Of a DNA stretch of 64,000 bases, positions 43,818-52,477 are shown one piece after another. The number at the start of each line of letters is the position of its first letter. The first letter of the stretch is position 1. The notes below the pieces were generated by a model. It worked only from the letters and a program-made list of their open reading frames with translations. It was not told the DNA's origin and did no database searches. A program made the position numbers and the translations under genes. Source of the DNA: Streptomyces griseomycini (GTDB lineage Bacteria; Actinomycetota; Actinomycetes; Streptomycetales; Streptomycetaceae); the NCBI RefSeq assembly GCF_014203535.1, contig NZ_JACHJI010000004.1, forward strand, positions 372,001-436,000. The letters run 5' to 3'.

Positions 43818-44078
43818 ATGAGCGGGCGCACGAAGGGGTGGCTGGTCGGCGGTTGGCTCGTGCTGACTGTCGCCGGTTGGTCGTTCACGGAATCGATCAA
43901 CGATGGGATCGAGCCGACGTCGGGTCCCCGGCCGGAGCCGTCGTCATCGAGTTCTGCCCCGGAATGCCCGACGCCGACGCCGACGCCGACGGCCGACCCG
44001 GAGCGCGGCCTCACCGCCTACACCGGCAGGGAGCCCGATTTCGCTGCCACAGCGATCGTCTGCAAGACGTCAGGCTGA
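43818..44078 (+). CDS. Small single-pass membrane or secreted protein
   Basis: The product is 86 residues from ATG 43818 with a G-rich upstream stretch. A basic start (MSGRTKGW) precedes one hydrophobic helix (LVGGWLVLTVAGWSF). The rest is Ser/Pro/Thr-rich (PTPTPTPTADPE) and ends with a Cys (ATAIVCKTSG). I recognise no family. The composition is that of an exported linker protein. Upstream extension of the frame is possible but has no membrane or domain features. Confidence 0.55.
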   Translation: MSGRTKGWLVGGWLVLTVAGWSFTESINDGIEPTSGPRPEPSSSSSAPECPTPTPTPTADPERGLTAYTGREPDFAATAIVCKTSG

Positions 44079-44325
44079 CGCCACGCCCCCGGTGAGCCGT
44101 ACGGCCCCGTGCCCTCGCGACAGCGGTGAGCGTCCGACTGCGTGACCACGCCGGTGCGCAGCGGCGGGCAGGCACGGGTGCCTACGGACCACCGGAGCAG
44201 GTGAGAACCGCAGCAGCTCGAGGTCAGGTGCCCGTCCAAGTCGCTCCGGGGCGAGGAAGCCAGGGGTTCGGGGCTCGCAGGGCCGGCAGGCGCGGTGCCG
44301 CTCGGCGGGGCCGACGCTTCCGCGG

Positions 44326-44721
44326 TCAGGCCGGGGCGGGCACGAAGCCGCCGCGGGCGGTGTCCGAGGACAGCAGGGCGGACCAGTCGAGTGCCTCGGG
44401 CAGGCGGTCCAACGACAGGACGACCGCTCCGCCGGCCCGCTCGGCGTCCGCGCACCAGTCGCCCATGCCGCTCGGTGCCGTGCCGTCGTCGGCTCCGCCG
44501 ACCACCGGCGCGGCGAGAGCGGGGACGACGAGCCCGTGGTCCCCGGGCCCGTCCACGACGCACAGGGTGAGTCGGGGAACGATGCTCCAGCCCTCGCACA
44601 GGGGCACCGCGCCGTCCGGCGCGGTCAGGAGCGGCAGGGCGTCGTGGACGGGCGCGCCGGCCAGCAGGAGCACGGGCGTGGCCCCACGGACGAACAGGGT
44701 GTTCTCGGGATCCAGCAGCAT
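44326..44721 (-). CDS. Hypothetical protein of unknown family
   Basis: The product is 131 residues from ATG 44721 (MLLDPENTLFVRGATPVLLL). It is rich in Ala, Val and Leu, without a clear membrane helix. It contains EGWSIVPRLTLCVVDGPGDHG and RLPEALDWSALLSSDTARGG, which look like normal globular segments. The ribosome site is weak. The same frame runs back to 45066 through an Arg-rich stretch that contains a SUKH-like fragment, so the true N terminus is uncertain. Confidence 0.45.
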   Translation of the reverse strand: MLLDPENTLFVRGATPVLLLAGAPVHDALPLLTAPDGAVPLCEGWSIVPRLTLCVVDGPGDHGLVVPALAAPVVGGADDGTAPSGMGDWCADAERAGGAVVLSLDRLPEALDWSALLSSDTARGGFVPAPA

Positions 44722-44879
44722 GGGACCACTCTCGCAGGCCGGGGCATCGGGACGGCAAGGAGGTGCCGGGGCGGCCGATGAGCACGCGTCGGCCGCGGTC
44801 GTCGAACCGACGCCTGACATCCGTCGTCGACGTCGACCACCTCGGACATCGTCGTACCTCCTGGACGACCGGCGTGCAA

Positions 44880-45066
44880 CGCGCGGCAGCGGGACGCCGC
44901 GTTCCCCGGCGTCCCCCGCGCCGTAGACGGACATGAACGCCTTGCAGTCGTTCGGGAGGCCGGTCCCCGGGGCCTCTTCGGCCGCATTCCGGTCCACCCG
45001 CTCGTCTGCCCCGTGGTCGGCGGACACCGGACTGAGCAGCGGCTCCGAAGAACTCCCAGCGGACAT
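44880..45066 (-). pseudogene. Fragment resembling a SMI1/KNR4 (SUKH) domain
   Basis: The translation includes GTGLPNDCKAFMSVYGAGD, which matches the start of SUKH domains (LPxDYKxFxxxYGxG). The rest of the domain, normally 100 or more residues, does not follow in any frame. Instead an Arg/Ser-rich low-complexity stretch begins. SUKH proteins are commonly immunity proteins of contact-dependent toxins. No toxin gene is visible. Confidence 0.35.
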
Positions 45067-45404
45067 GACGCTCCTTCGGCCGGCCCAGGCGCCTCACCGC
45101 AGCCGTACGCACCGACACCCCGGTCGTGTCCGGCGGCACCTTCGTCGTCGCCGACCCCGACGGCAACCGCACCCGTCGACCGACGCGCCGTGCCCGCCGG
45201 TACGAGGCGCTGCGGCGGTCGGCCGAGCGCCGGGCCCCTGCGGCGTCTCCCGCCACCGCCCCCGGGTACGGAACCGCCGGATCACGCCTCCGGCCCGCTG
45301 ACCTCCCGCTCGGGATCCGCCGTCGCGCCCGGGTCGCGGGGGAGTGCCTGCCGGGCCGGGCCGTGAGAGCGCATCCGCAGACCGGTCACCGCTCGGCGCG
45401 TGCC
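45067..45404. other. Non-coding stretch with a VOC-like remnant
   Basis: These 338 bases carry no intact gene. The only coding echo is the plus-strand VOC-like piece at 45090-45185. The region left of the sulP stop contains no obvious hairpin. Confidence 0.5.
45090..45185 (+). pseudogene. C-terminal fragment of a VOC/glyoxalase-family protein
   Basis: The plus frame reads RLTAAVRTDTPVVSGGTFVV and then ADPDGNRTRRPT. FVVADPDGNR with a preceding VRTDTPV is the usual last strand of VOC (glyoxalase/bleomycin-resistance) domains. A stop codon lies just upstream in frame, and no N-terminal half is present. It is a relic, not a gene. Confidence 0.45.
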
Positions 45405-46913
45405 CTAGACGGCGGTGGCCGGCTCCTCGTTCTCCGGTCGCGCGGTCTTCCCGTCCCCGGTGACCCTCACCGGGGACGTGCCGGCCGCACCGTGCCGCTC
45501 GGCCCAGTTCTCCAGCGCCGTACGGCAGGCGTGGTCGAGGTGGTGGACCCCGGACAGGTCCAGTTCGACCGGGCGGTCCTCGGGCAGCGCCTCCAGGGTG
45601 TCGAGGATCCTCGGCAGCCGCAGGAAGGTCGCGTTGCCCGACAGGTACACCTGGATCGGTCCCGCGCCCTTGTCTATGACCTCCAGCTTCGCGTGCGAGG
45701 CCTGCCAGGCCGTCTTGACGACCGACAGGGCCAGACCGATCAGCACGCCCTCGAACATGTTCACCGCGACGATCGACACGGCGGTCACGACGAGGATCAG
45801 CGCCTCGCCCCTGTGACCCCGCCACAGCGCGGCGGTCTGGCGGAACGGGATCAGCTTCCAGCCCGCGTGCACCAGGATGCCGGCCAGGGCGGGCAGCGGG
45901 ATCAGTGCCAGGGCCCACGGCATCGCGGCGGCGAACAGCAGCAGCCACACGCCGTGCAGCACACGCGAGGCCTTGGTCTTCGCGCCCGCGTTGACGTTGG
46001 CGGAGCTGCGCACGATCACCGCGGTCAGCGGCAGCGCGCCGAGCAGACCGCACACCGTGTTACCCGCGCCCTGGGCGATCATTTCCTTGTTGTACTCGGT
46101 GCGCGGACCGTTGTGCAGCCGGTCCACGGCCGCCGCGCTGAACAGGCTCTCCGCCGAGGCGATCAGCGCGAATGCGACGATGGTGCCCCAGATGGCCGGA
46201 CTGACCAGCTCGCCGAACGCCTCGGCCCCCGGCGGCTGGACGACACCGAGCAGACCCTCCACCTGCACGGTGGCGACCGGCAGGCTGAAGGCCGAGGAGG
46301 CGACCGTGGCCAGGATCACCGCGGCGAGGGCGCCGGGCAGGGCCTGCACCCCCTTGGGCGTCTTCTTCCACAGCACGACGACGGCGACGGTGCCCGCGCC
46401 TATCGCGAGGGAGGCCAGGGCTTCCGTGCTGCCGAGGGCGTCGGCGAACGCCCCGGGCAGCCCCACGATCTTGCCTATGCCGGTCTCCGGCGCCCTCATG
46501 CCCGCCGCCGCGTAGAGCTGGCCTGCGATGATCACCAGGCCGATGCCGCAGAGCATCCCCTCGACGACGGAGACGGAGATCGCCCTGAACCAGCGGCCGA
46601 TTCCGAGGAAGCCCATGGCGAGTTGGAGCAGACCGGCGAAGAGCACGATCACACCGAGCGTGGCCACGCCGAACTCGCTGACGGCCTCGAAGACCAGCAC
46701 GGTCATGCCGGCGGCCGGGCCGGACACCTGCAGGCTGCTGCCGCGCATGAGCCCGGTGACGAGTCCGCCCACGATGCCGGTGACCAGGCCCACCTCGGCC
46801 GGAACGCCGGAGGCGACCGCCACGCCGACGCACAGGGGCACGGCGACCAGGAAGACGACGATGGAGGCGAGGAGGTCCTGCCTCAGATGAGGGAACTTCG
46901 ACAGCATGGTCAT
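45405..46913 (-). CDS. SulP/SLC26-family anion transporter, probably bicarbonate
   Basis: The product is 502 residues. The start ATG 46913 is 8 bp after the carbonic anhydrase stop, with GAGGG overlapping that stop codon. The N-terminal 390 residues form the UraA-like membrane domain (FLVAVPLCVGVAVASGVPAE, GLVTGLMRGSSLQVSGPAAG, AESLFSAAAVDRLHNGPRTE, SSANVNAGAKTKASRVLHG). A C-terminal STAS domain at about 405-480 carries IQVYLSGNATFLRLP and ELDLSGVHHLDHACRTAL. The operon with a carbonic anhydrase suggests that HCO3- is the transported anion; the family also carries sulfate. Confidence 0.9.
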   Translation of the reverse strand: MTMLSKFPHLRQDLLASIVVFLVAVPLCVGVAVASGVPAEVGLVTGIVGGLVTGLMRGSSLQVSGPAAGMTVLVFEAVSEFGVATLGVIVLFAGLLQLAMGFLGIGRWFRAISVSVVEGMLCGIGLVIIAGQLYAAAGMRAPETGIGKIVGLPGAFADALGSTEALASLAIGAGTVAVVVLWKKTPKGVQALPGALAAVILATVASSAFSLPVATVQVEGLLGVVQPPGAEAFGELVSPAIWGTIVAFALIASAESLFSAAAVDRLHNGPRTEYNKEMIAQGAGNTVCGLLGALPLTAVIVRSSANVNAGAKTKASRVLHGVWLLLFAAAMPWALALIPLPALAGILVHAGWKLIPFRQTAALWRGHRGEALILVVTAVSIVAVNMFEGVLIGLALSVVKTAWQASHAKLEVIDKGAGPIQVYLSGNATFLRLPRILDTLEALPEDRPVELDLSGVHHLDHACRTALENWAERHGAAGTSPVRVTGDGKTARPENEEPATAV

Positions 46914-46921
46914 CGGTTCCC

Positions 46922-47503
46922 TCAGAGCGCCTTGAACGTGTCGGACTCGGCGCGGTATTCGTGCACGGTCCCGGTGTGGACTTCGTAGTACCAGCCGTGC
47001 AACTGGAGTTCACCGGCCTCGATGCGCTGCTCGATGCACGGGTAGGAGCGCAGCCGCAGCAGCTGCGTCAGCACGTGGTTCTGCACGGCTTCGGCGACCG
47101 TCGGGTCGCTGGGATCGGTGCACTCGGGCTCGTCCGCGGCGTGCGCGAGCCAGTCGCGTACGGCGGGTACGGCCGTCAGGTCCTCGTGGCGCACCACCGC
47201 GCCGACGGCTCCGCAGTGGGAGTGGCCGCAGACCACGACGTGCTTGACGCCGAGCACCTGTACCGCGTACTCGATCGTGGCCGTCTCGCCCGCGGGGGCG
47301 GTGGTGGCGTAGGGCGGGACGATGTTCCCCGCGGTGCGCAGCTCGAAGAGCTCGCCGGGGCGGGCGCCCGTGATCAGGGCCGGGACGACCCGGGAGTCGG
47401 AGCAGGTGATGAACAGGACGTCGGGGGATTGCCCCTCGGCGAGGCGGGCGAACTCCTCAGGGCGCTGTCCGAACGTGCGGGCGTTGTCGATGAGGGGCTG
47501 CAT
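46922..47503 (-). CDS. Beta-class carbonic anhydrase
   Basis: The product is 193 residues from ATG 47503, which has AGGAGG 8 nt upstream; the frame extension to 47548 is not needed. Zinc ligands Cys34, His94 and Cys97 lie in FITCSDSRVVPAL and VVVCGHSHCGAVGAV, with the Asp36-Arg38 dyad of the family. It interconverts CO2 and bicarbonate in the cytosol. The SulP transporter gene follows in the same operon. Confidence 0.95.
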   Translation of the reverse strand: MQPLIDNARTFGQRPEEFARLAEGQSPDVLFITCSDSRVVPALITGARPGELFELRTAGNIVPPYATTAPAGETATIEYAVQVLGVKHVVVCGHSHCGAVGAVVRHEDLTAVPAVRDWLAHAADEPECTDPSDPTVAEAVQNHVLTQLLRLRSYPCIEQRIEAGELQLHGWYYEVHTGTVHEYRAESDTFKAL

Positions 47504-47911
47504 CTGGTGATCCTCCTGGCGCGCAGTGGGGACGCGTCGGACGGGCACGACGAAGGTGGTGGGGGGACCCGCGGGCTCCCGGATGAGCCTTGGCCCTTAC
47601 CTGGCGGGCCGTATACGCGGGTGCGAAGGCTGCAGGTCATGGGGAAGTGAAGCGCGGGTAAAGCGGCAGCAAGGGCCGAGTGGACGGCCGGAGCCCGCCC
47701 ACCTCGGAACATGCCTTTCCCTCAAGGTGGTTCGCACCTCTTCTGCGTGCCAACGCTTGGTCAACGGTTGGTCAAGAAACACATTAACCCTGCAAAGGCC
47801 TTTGCAGGGTTAATTTCGTGTTTCAGGCCGCGGGGAGCCTGAAAAGCAGAGGTGGATTGGCGTGAACCGCCCCTCAGGGGGAGGGGATTCGGTCGGGTGT
47901 CGGAAACCCGT
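47504..47911. other. Intergenic region between zapE and carbonic anhydrase genes
   Basis: These 408 bases contain no gene. The right part holds the palindromic terminator-like element (47776-47824) after zapE. The left part must hold the carbonic anhydrase promoter and the ribosome site AGGAGG near 47512-47517. A direct repeat-like TTGGTCAACGGTTGGTCAAG lies at about 47756-47775, next to the palindrome. Confidence 0.55.
47776..47824 (-). terminator. 32-bp perfect palindrome with extended stem after zapE
   Basis: Positions 47783-47798 (ATTAACCCTGCAAAGG) are exactly complementary to 47799-47814. The stem extends outside through GAAACAC (47776-47782) and GTGTTTC (47818-47824), with a 3-nt bulge. 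On the minus strand the stem is followed by a T-rich stretch (GTGTTTCTT). It is notably AT-richer than its surroundings and lies 88-136 bp past the zapE stop, so it fits a strong intrinsic terminator. Confidence 0.7.
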
Positions 47912-49012
47912 TCACCGGGTTCCGGCGAGCCGTCCCGCGTCCCGGGCCAGCGCGGTGAGCCGGGAAATCGCCCGGAAGTACTTCTTCCGGTAGCCGCCCT
48001 CCAGCATCTCCTCGCTGAACAGCCGGTCGAACGGCAGTCCCGAGGCGAGCACGGGCACCTCGCGGTCGTAGAGCCGGTCCGCGAGGACGACGAGCCGCAG
48101 CGCGGTCGACTGGTCCGGCACCGGCCGCACATCGGTGAGGCACACCGCACGGATCCCGTCGGTGAGGGCGCCGTAGCGGCTGGGGTGGACCTTCGCGAGG
48201 TGCTCCAGCAGGTCCGGGAAGGCGTCGAGCGAGGCGCCCCCGACGGTGTGCGCCGTCCTGGTCACCAGCTCGTCGGAGTGCGGCGGCGGCGCCTCGGGCA
48301 GACCGCGGTGGCGGTAGTCCTCGCCGTCGATGCGCAGGGTGCGGAAGTGGGCCGACAGGCCCTGGATCTCGCGCAGGAAGTCGGCGGCGGCGAACCGGCC
48401 CTCGCCGAGCTTGCCCGGCAGCGTGTTCGAGGTGGCGGCGAGCGCGACGCCCGCCTCGACCAGCTTGCCGAGCAGGGTGGAGACGAGCACGGTGTCGCCC
48501 GGGTCGTCCAGCTCGAACTCGTCGATGCACAGCAGGCGGTGCCCGGAGAGGGTCCTCACCGTCTGCTGGAAGCCGAGCGCGCCGACCAGGTTGGTCAGCT
48601 CCACGAAGGTGCCGAACGCCTTGCGCGAGGGCTCGGCCTCGGTGGCGTGCCACAGGGAGGCCAGCAGGTGGGTCTTGCCGACGCCGTAGCCGCCGTCGAG
48701 GTAGACGCCGCGCGGGCCGGCCGGGGTCTTCCTCGGCGCCCTGCCGAAGCCGAACAGCCTGCGCCGGCCCGAGTCGCCGGCCGGGGCCCCGCCGAGGCCC
48801 GCCGCGAAGCCCTCGAGGACGCGCACGGCCTCGGTCTGGCTCGGCTGGTTCGGGTCCGGGATGTAGGTGGCGAAGCGGACCGCGTCGAACCGCGGCGGCG
48901 GCACCATCTCGGCGACGAGCCGGTCCGCGGGGACGTGCGGCTCGCGGGCGCACAGGGACAGCGGAGCCACGTCGGCTATCGGACCGGGACGGGAGGCGGT
49001 GGAGGACGACAC
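47912..49012 (-). CDS. zapE: Cell division ATPase ZapE (AFG1/LACE1 family)
   Basis: I start at GTG 49012, with GGGGAA just upstream, rather than ATG 49049-49051, which would overlap the divergent gene; 366 residues. Walker A is VYLDGGYGVGKTHLLASLWH, Walker B is LLCIDEFELDDPGDTVLV, and sensor regions include LAATSNTLPGKLGEGRF and DVRPVPDQSTALRLVVLADR. AFG1-type AAA ATPases assist membrane-protein turnover and, in E. coli, Z-ring stability. The gene is divergent from the RibD-C reductase gene. Confidence 0.9.
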   Translation of the reverse strand: MSSSTASRPGPIADVAPLSLCAREPHVPADRLVAEMVPPPRFDAVRFATYIPDPNQPSQTEAVRVLEGFAAGLGGAPAGDSGRRRLFGFGRAPRKTPAGPRGVYLDGGYGVGKTHLLASLWHATEAEPSRKAFGTFVELTNLVGALGFQQTVRTLSGHRLLCIDEFELDDPGDTVLVSTLLGKLVEAGVALAATSNTLPGKLGEGRFAAADFLREIQGLSAHFRTLRIDGEDYRHRGLPEAPPPHSDELVTRTAHTVGGASLDAFPDLLEHLAKVHPSRYGALTDGIRAVCLTDVRPVPDQSTALRLVVLADRLYDREVPVLASGLPFDRLFSEEMLEGGYRKKYFRAISRLTALARDAGRLAGTR

Positions 49013-49049
49013 GGTTCCCCATGCTACGTGGCGTGGAACACTGCACGGC

Positions 49050-49871
49050 ATGCGACGCCTGTTCCCTGTGACCGACGAAACAGCAGCTCCCGCCGGGGAG
49101 GCCGGCGCCCCGCGCGGCGGCGCCCGGGAGTGGGGCCTGGCCGAGCTGGCCGCCGCCTACGCCTACCCGGCCCCGGGGCCCCGGGGCCGGGAGCCGTGGC
49201 TGCGGGCCAACATGGTGTCCACCCTGGACGGCGCCGCCCAGCACGACGGCCGCTCCCAGCCCATCTCCTGCGCGGCCGACATGCGGATCTTCGGCACCCT
49301 GCGGGCGCTCGCCGACGTCGTGGTCGTCGGCGCGGAGACGGTACGGCAGGAGGGCTACCGTCCGGCCCGCGCGCGTGCCGAGTTCGCGGCGGCGCGGGAG
49401 GCGGCCGGGCAGGGGCCGGCGCCCGTGATCGCGGTGGTGACGGCGAGCCTGGACCTGGACTTCTCCCTCCCGCTGTTCACCTCCCCCCTGGTGCCCACCC
49501 TGGTCCTGACGGGCTCGGGGGCGGCCCCGGACCGCGTCGCCGCCGCCGAGAGGGCGGGCGCGCGGGTGGTGGCCGCCGGGGAGGGCGCCGGCGTGGACCC
49601 CGTGCGGATGGTCCGGGCCCTGGCGGACCTGGGGCACACCCGGCTGCTGACCGAGGGCGGACCGCGGCTGCTGGGGCAGCTGGTGGCGGCCGGGGTGCTG
49701 GACGAGCTCTGCCTGACCGTCTCGCCGATGCTCACCGCCGGTGACGCACAGCGCATCGCCGGTGGCCCCTCGGTAACACTTCCGCGGCGTTTCGCGCTGA
49801 AGTCGATGTTGGAGGAGGACGGGTTCCTGTTCACGCGCTACCAGCGGGAACGGCGGGACCGGCGGTCCTGA
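49050..49871 (+). CDS. RibD C-terminal domain pyrimidine/dihydrofolate reductase-like protein
   Basis: The product is 273 residues from ATG 49050. The RibD-C/DHFR fold is visible as LRANMVSTLDGAAQHDGRSQ, ADMRIFGTLRALADVVVVGAETVRQEGYRP, LVLTGSGAAP and RLLTEGGPRLLGQLVAAGVL, ending in LDELCLTVSPMLTAGDAQRI. It lacks the deaminase half of RibD. It is expected to be an NADPH-dependent reductase, but its substrate is not established for this stand-alone group. It has only 37 bp to the divergent zapE start. Confidence 0.85.
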   Translation: MRRLFPVTDETAAPAGEAGAPRGGAREWGLAELAAAYAYPAPGPRGREPWLRANMVSTLDGAAQHDGRSQPISCAADMRIFGTLRALADVVVVGAETVRQEGYRPARARAEFAAAREAAGQGPAPVIAVVTASLDLDFSLPLFTSPLVPTLVLTGSGAAPDRVAAAERAGARVVAAGEGAGVDPVRMVRALADLGHTRLLTEGGPRLLGQLVAAGVLDELCLTVSPMLTAGDAQRIAGGPSVTLPRRFALKSMLEEDGFLFTRYQRERRDRRS

Positions 49872-50078
49872 GCGGCGGTCCGGAACATCCGGGAAGACGC
49901 TCGATGGTGACGGTCGGTCCGGTAATCGGCGGAACAATCCGGTCCGCTCGGAGTGGCGACGGGCACACTGGTCCCGGCGGCACCCGTGCGAACACGGGGC
50001 AGACGGTTTCCGCGGGGCCCGGTCCGGCCCACGGAACAGAGAGGGCCCGCGGGCTCTCCGAGGAGTAAGGGGCGCCTG

Positions 50079-50552
50079 GTGTTCACAAGCGTACTGATGA
50101 TCGAGAAGGCCCTGACGTCCGCCGACGTGGAGTTCGTCACCACCCTGCACGGTGACGAGCCGGTCTCCTTCCACGTCCTGCTCCAGCCGCGCGGCGAGCA
50201 GGCGGACCGGCTGCTGCGGGCCATCGACGACGTCGCGCTCGGCGAGCTCGACGAGGCCGTCCGCGAGGGCGAGACCCCCGAGGGCGAGGAGGCCATGAGC
50301 ACGGGGCAGCGGGCCCTGGAGGTGTCCCTGCAGGCCCTGCGCGCCTCCGGCGACGAGGCCGAGGGCCGCCTCGTCGAGGACCACCCGCTGGACGCGCTGA
50401 AGACCCTGGTCGAGGAGGTCGGGGCGGACGAGGTGATCGTCCTGACCGACCCGCACTACGTGGAGGAGTTCTTCCACCGCGACTGGGCCTCCCGGGCCCG
50501 GCACAAGGTGGGGGTGCCGGTGCTGAAACTCTTCTCGCACAGCAAGGCATAG
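50079..50552 (+). CDS. Conserved actinobacterial protein upstream of murC
   Basis: The product is 157 residues from GTG 50079 (VFTSVLMIEKALTSADVEFV), with AGGAG upstream; ATG 50097 is an alternative. It is strongly acidic, with EFVTTLHGDEPVSFHVLLQP, ALGELDEAVREGETPEGEEA and ADEVIVLTDPHYVEEFFHRD. Homologues have sometimes been labelled indole-3-glycerol phosphate synthase, as I recall, but the protein is too short for that barrel and shows none of its motifs. A nucleotide- or stress-protein-like alpha/beta fold is possible. Function is unknown. Confidence 0.75.
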   Translation: MFTSVLMIEKALTSADVEFVTTLHGDEPVSFHVLLQPRGEQADRLLRAIDDVALGELDEAVREGETPEGEEAMSTGQRALEVSLQALRASGDEAEGRLVEDHPLDALKTLVEEVGADEVIVLTDPHYVEEFFHRDWASRARHKVGVPVLKLFSHSKA

Positions 50553-50623
50553 GCTGGGGCGGCGCCGTCCCGCGAGGGCGCGCAGACCGTCGTACCGCTC
50601 GTCGCACCACTGGGAGAACACGC

Positions 50624-52012
50624 ATGGCACCCGGCCTTCCCCCCGCCATGGACCGACCGCACTTCATCGGCATCGGCGGCGCCGGGATGTCGGGCATCGC
50701 CAAGATCCTCGCCCAGCGCGGCGCGAAGGTGGCCGGCAGCGACGCCAAGGACTCCGCGACCGCCGAGGCGCTGCGCGCGCTGGGCGCCACCGTGCACATC
50801 GGGCACGCCGCCGGGCACCTGGCCGACGACGCCAGCTGCGTGGTCGTCTCCTCCGCGATCCGGGAGGACAACCCCGAACTGCTCCGCGCGGCCGAGCTGG
50901 GCGTCCCGGTGGTGCACCGCTCCGACGCCCTCGCCGCCCTGATGGACGGCCTGCGCCCGATCGCGGTGGCCGGCACCCACGGCAAGACCACCACCACCTC
51001 CATGCTGGCCGTGTCCCTGACCGAGCTGGGCCGGAACCCGTCGTACGCGATCGGCGGCGACCTGGACGCCCCCGGCTCCAACGCGCTGCACGGCGAGGGC
51101 GAGATCTTCGTCGCCGAGGCGGACGAGTCGGACCGCAGCTTCCACAAGTACGCGCCCGAGGTCGCGATCATCCTCAACGTGGAGCTGGACCACCACGCCA
51201 ACTACGCGTCCATGGAGGAGATCCACCAGTCCTTCGAGACGTTCGTCGGCCGGATCGTGCCCGGCGGCACCCTGGTGATCTCCGCGGACCACGAGGGGGC
51301 GCGGGAGCTGAACCGGCGGCTGGACGGCTCGGTGCGGACCGTGACGTACGGCGAGTCGGACGACGCCGACGTGCGGATCCTGTCGGTCGTCCCGCAGGGG
51401 CTGAGGAGCGAGGTGACCGTCGAGCTGGACGGCGCCCCGCTCACCTTCACCGTGTCGGTCCCCGGCCGGCACTACGCGCACAACGCGGTGGCCGCGCTCG
51501 CCGCGGGCGTGGCGCTCGGCGTCCCGGCCGCCGAACTGGCCCCGGCGCTGGCCGCGTACACCGGGGTGAAGCGGCGCCTCCAGCTCAAGGGCGAGGCGGC
51601 CGGCGTACAGGTGATCGACTCCTACGCGCACCACCCCACCGAGATGACCGCCGACCTGGAGGCCATGCGCGCCGCCGCCGGCGACGCCCGCATCCTCGTC
51701 GTCTTCCAGCCGCACCTGTTCTCCCGCACCCGGGAGCTGGGCAAGGAGATGGGGCAGTCCCTGGCCCTGGCCGACGCCTCGCTCGTGCTGGACGTCTACC
51801 CGGCCCGCGAGGACCCGATCCCCGGCGTCACCAGCGAGCTGATCATCGACGCGGCCCGCGCGGCCGGCGCGGACGTGACGGCGGTGCCCGACAAGGCGGA
51901 GATCCCCGGGGCCGTCGCGGGAATGGCGAAGCCCGGTGACCTCGTTCTCACCATGGGAGCGGGCGACGTCACCGACCTCGGCCCGCGGATCCTGGACCGT
52001 CTGTCGAAGTGA
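50624..52012 (+). CDS. murC: UDP-N-acetylmuramate-L-alanine ligase
   Basis: MurC adds the first L-Ala of the peptidoglycan stem peptide. The 462-residue protein has the N-terminal UDP-binding FIGIGGAGMSGIAKILAQRG, the ATP loop AVAGTHGKTTTTSMLA (residues 117-122 GTHGKT), the Mg/Lys region VAEADESDRSF and LNVELDHHANY, and the C-terminal DSYAHHPTEMTADL and FQPHLFSRT. As is usual in Streptomyces, it lies outside the main dcw cluster. It is followed 14 bp later by msrB. Confidence 0.96.
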   Translation: MAPGLPPAMDRPHFIGIGGAGMSGIAKILAQRGAKVAGSDAKDSATAEALRALGATVHIGHAAGHLADDASCVVVSSAIREDNPELLRAAELGVPVVHRSDALAALMDGLRPIAVAGTHGKTTTTSMLAVSLTELGRNPSYAIGGDLDAPGSNALHGEGEIFVAEADESDRSFHKYAPEVAIILNVELDHHANYASMEEIHQSFETFVGRIVPGGTLVISADHEGARELNRRLDGSVRTVTYGESDDADVRILSVVPQGLRSEVTVELDGAPLTFTVSVPGRHYAHNAVAALAAGVALGVPAAELAPALAAYTGVKRRLQLKGEAAGVQVIDSYAHHPTEMTADLEAMRAAAGDARILVVFQPHLFSRTRELGKEMGQSLALADASLVLDVYPAREDPIPGVTSELIIDAARAAGADVTAVPDKAEIPGAVAGMAKPGDLVLTMGAGDVTDLGPRILDRLSK

Positions 52013-52026
52013 GGGGCTCGAGGCAC

Positions 52027-52434
52027 ATGCCGTACGACGTGGAGAAGCCGGACGAGCAGTGGCGCGCGGAACTGACGCCGTCCGAGTACGCCGTCCTGCG
52101 CCGGGCGGCCACGGAGCCCGCCTTCACCGGCGAGTACACCGACACCAAAACCGAGGGCGTGTACTCCTGCCGCGCCTGCGGCGCCGAGCTGTTCACCTCG
52201 GACACCAAGTTCGAGTCGCACTGCGGCTGGCCGTCCTTCTACGACCCGAAGGACACCGACGCCGTGGAACTGGTGGAGGACCGGTCCCACGGCATGGTGC
52301 GCACCGAGGTGCGCTGCGCCCGCTGCGGCTCGCACCTCGGGCACGTGTTCGAGGGTGAGGGGTATCCGACGCCCACCGACCAGCGGTACTGCATCAACAG
52401 CATCTCCCTGAGGCTGCGGCCCGCCGGGGCCTGA
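52027..52434 (+). CDS. msrB: Peptide-methionine (R)-S-oxide reductase
   Basis: The product is 135 residues from ATG 52027, with GAGG just upstream; the in-frame ATG 52009 overlaps murC and is less likely. Two zinc CxxC pairs are visible (YSCRACGAELF, VRCARCGSHLGHVF). The catalytic Cys is in TDQRYCINSISLRL, and the substrate region is SHCGWPSFYDP. It repairs the R epimer of methionine sulfoxide. Confidence 0.94.
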   Translation: MPYDVEKPDEQWRAELTPSEYAVLRRAATEPAFTGEYTDTKTEGVYSCRACGAELFTSDTKFESHCGWPSFYDPKDTDAVELVEDRSHGMVRTEVRCARCGSHLGHVFEGEGYPTPTDQRYCINSISLRLRPAGA

Positions 52435-52477
52435 CGCGCGGGGCGCGGTCCGCGCCCGTCGGCGCGACACTGGCGGT

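Noticed and set aside
44326..45066. Single 246-residue protein combining the SUKH-like piece and the hypothetical protein
   Set aside because: The frame is open, but the middle is Arg/Ser/Ala-rich without fold-like features. I prefer a relic followed by a separate short gene, with low confidence.
47761..48150. Short frame running through the palindrome after zapE
   Set aside because: It is out of frame with zapE and continues through a perfect inverted repeat; no start or domain.
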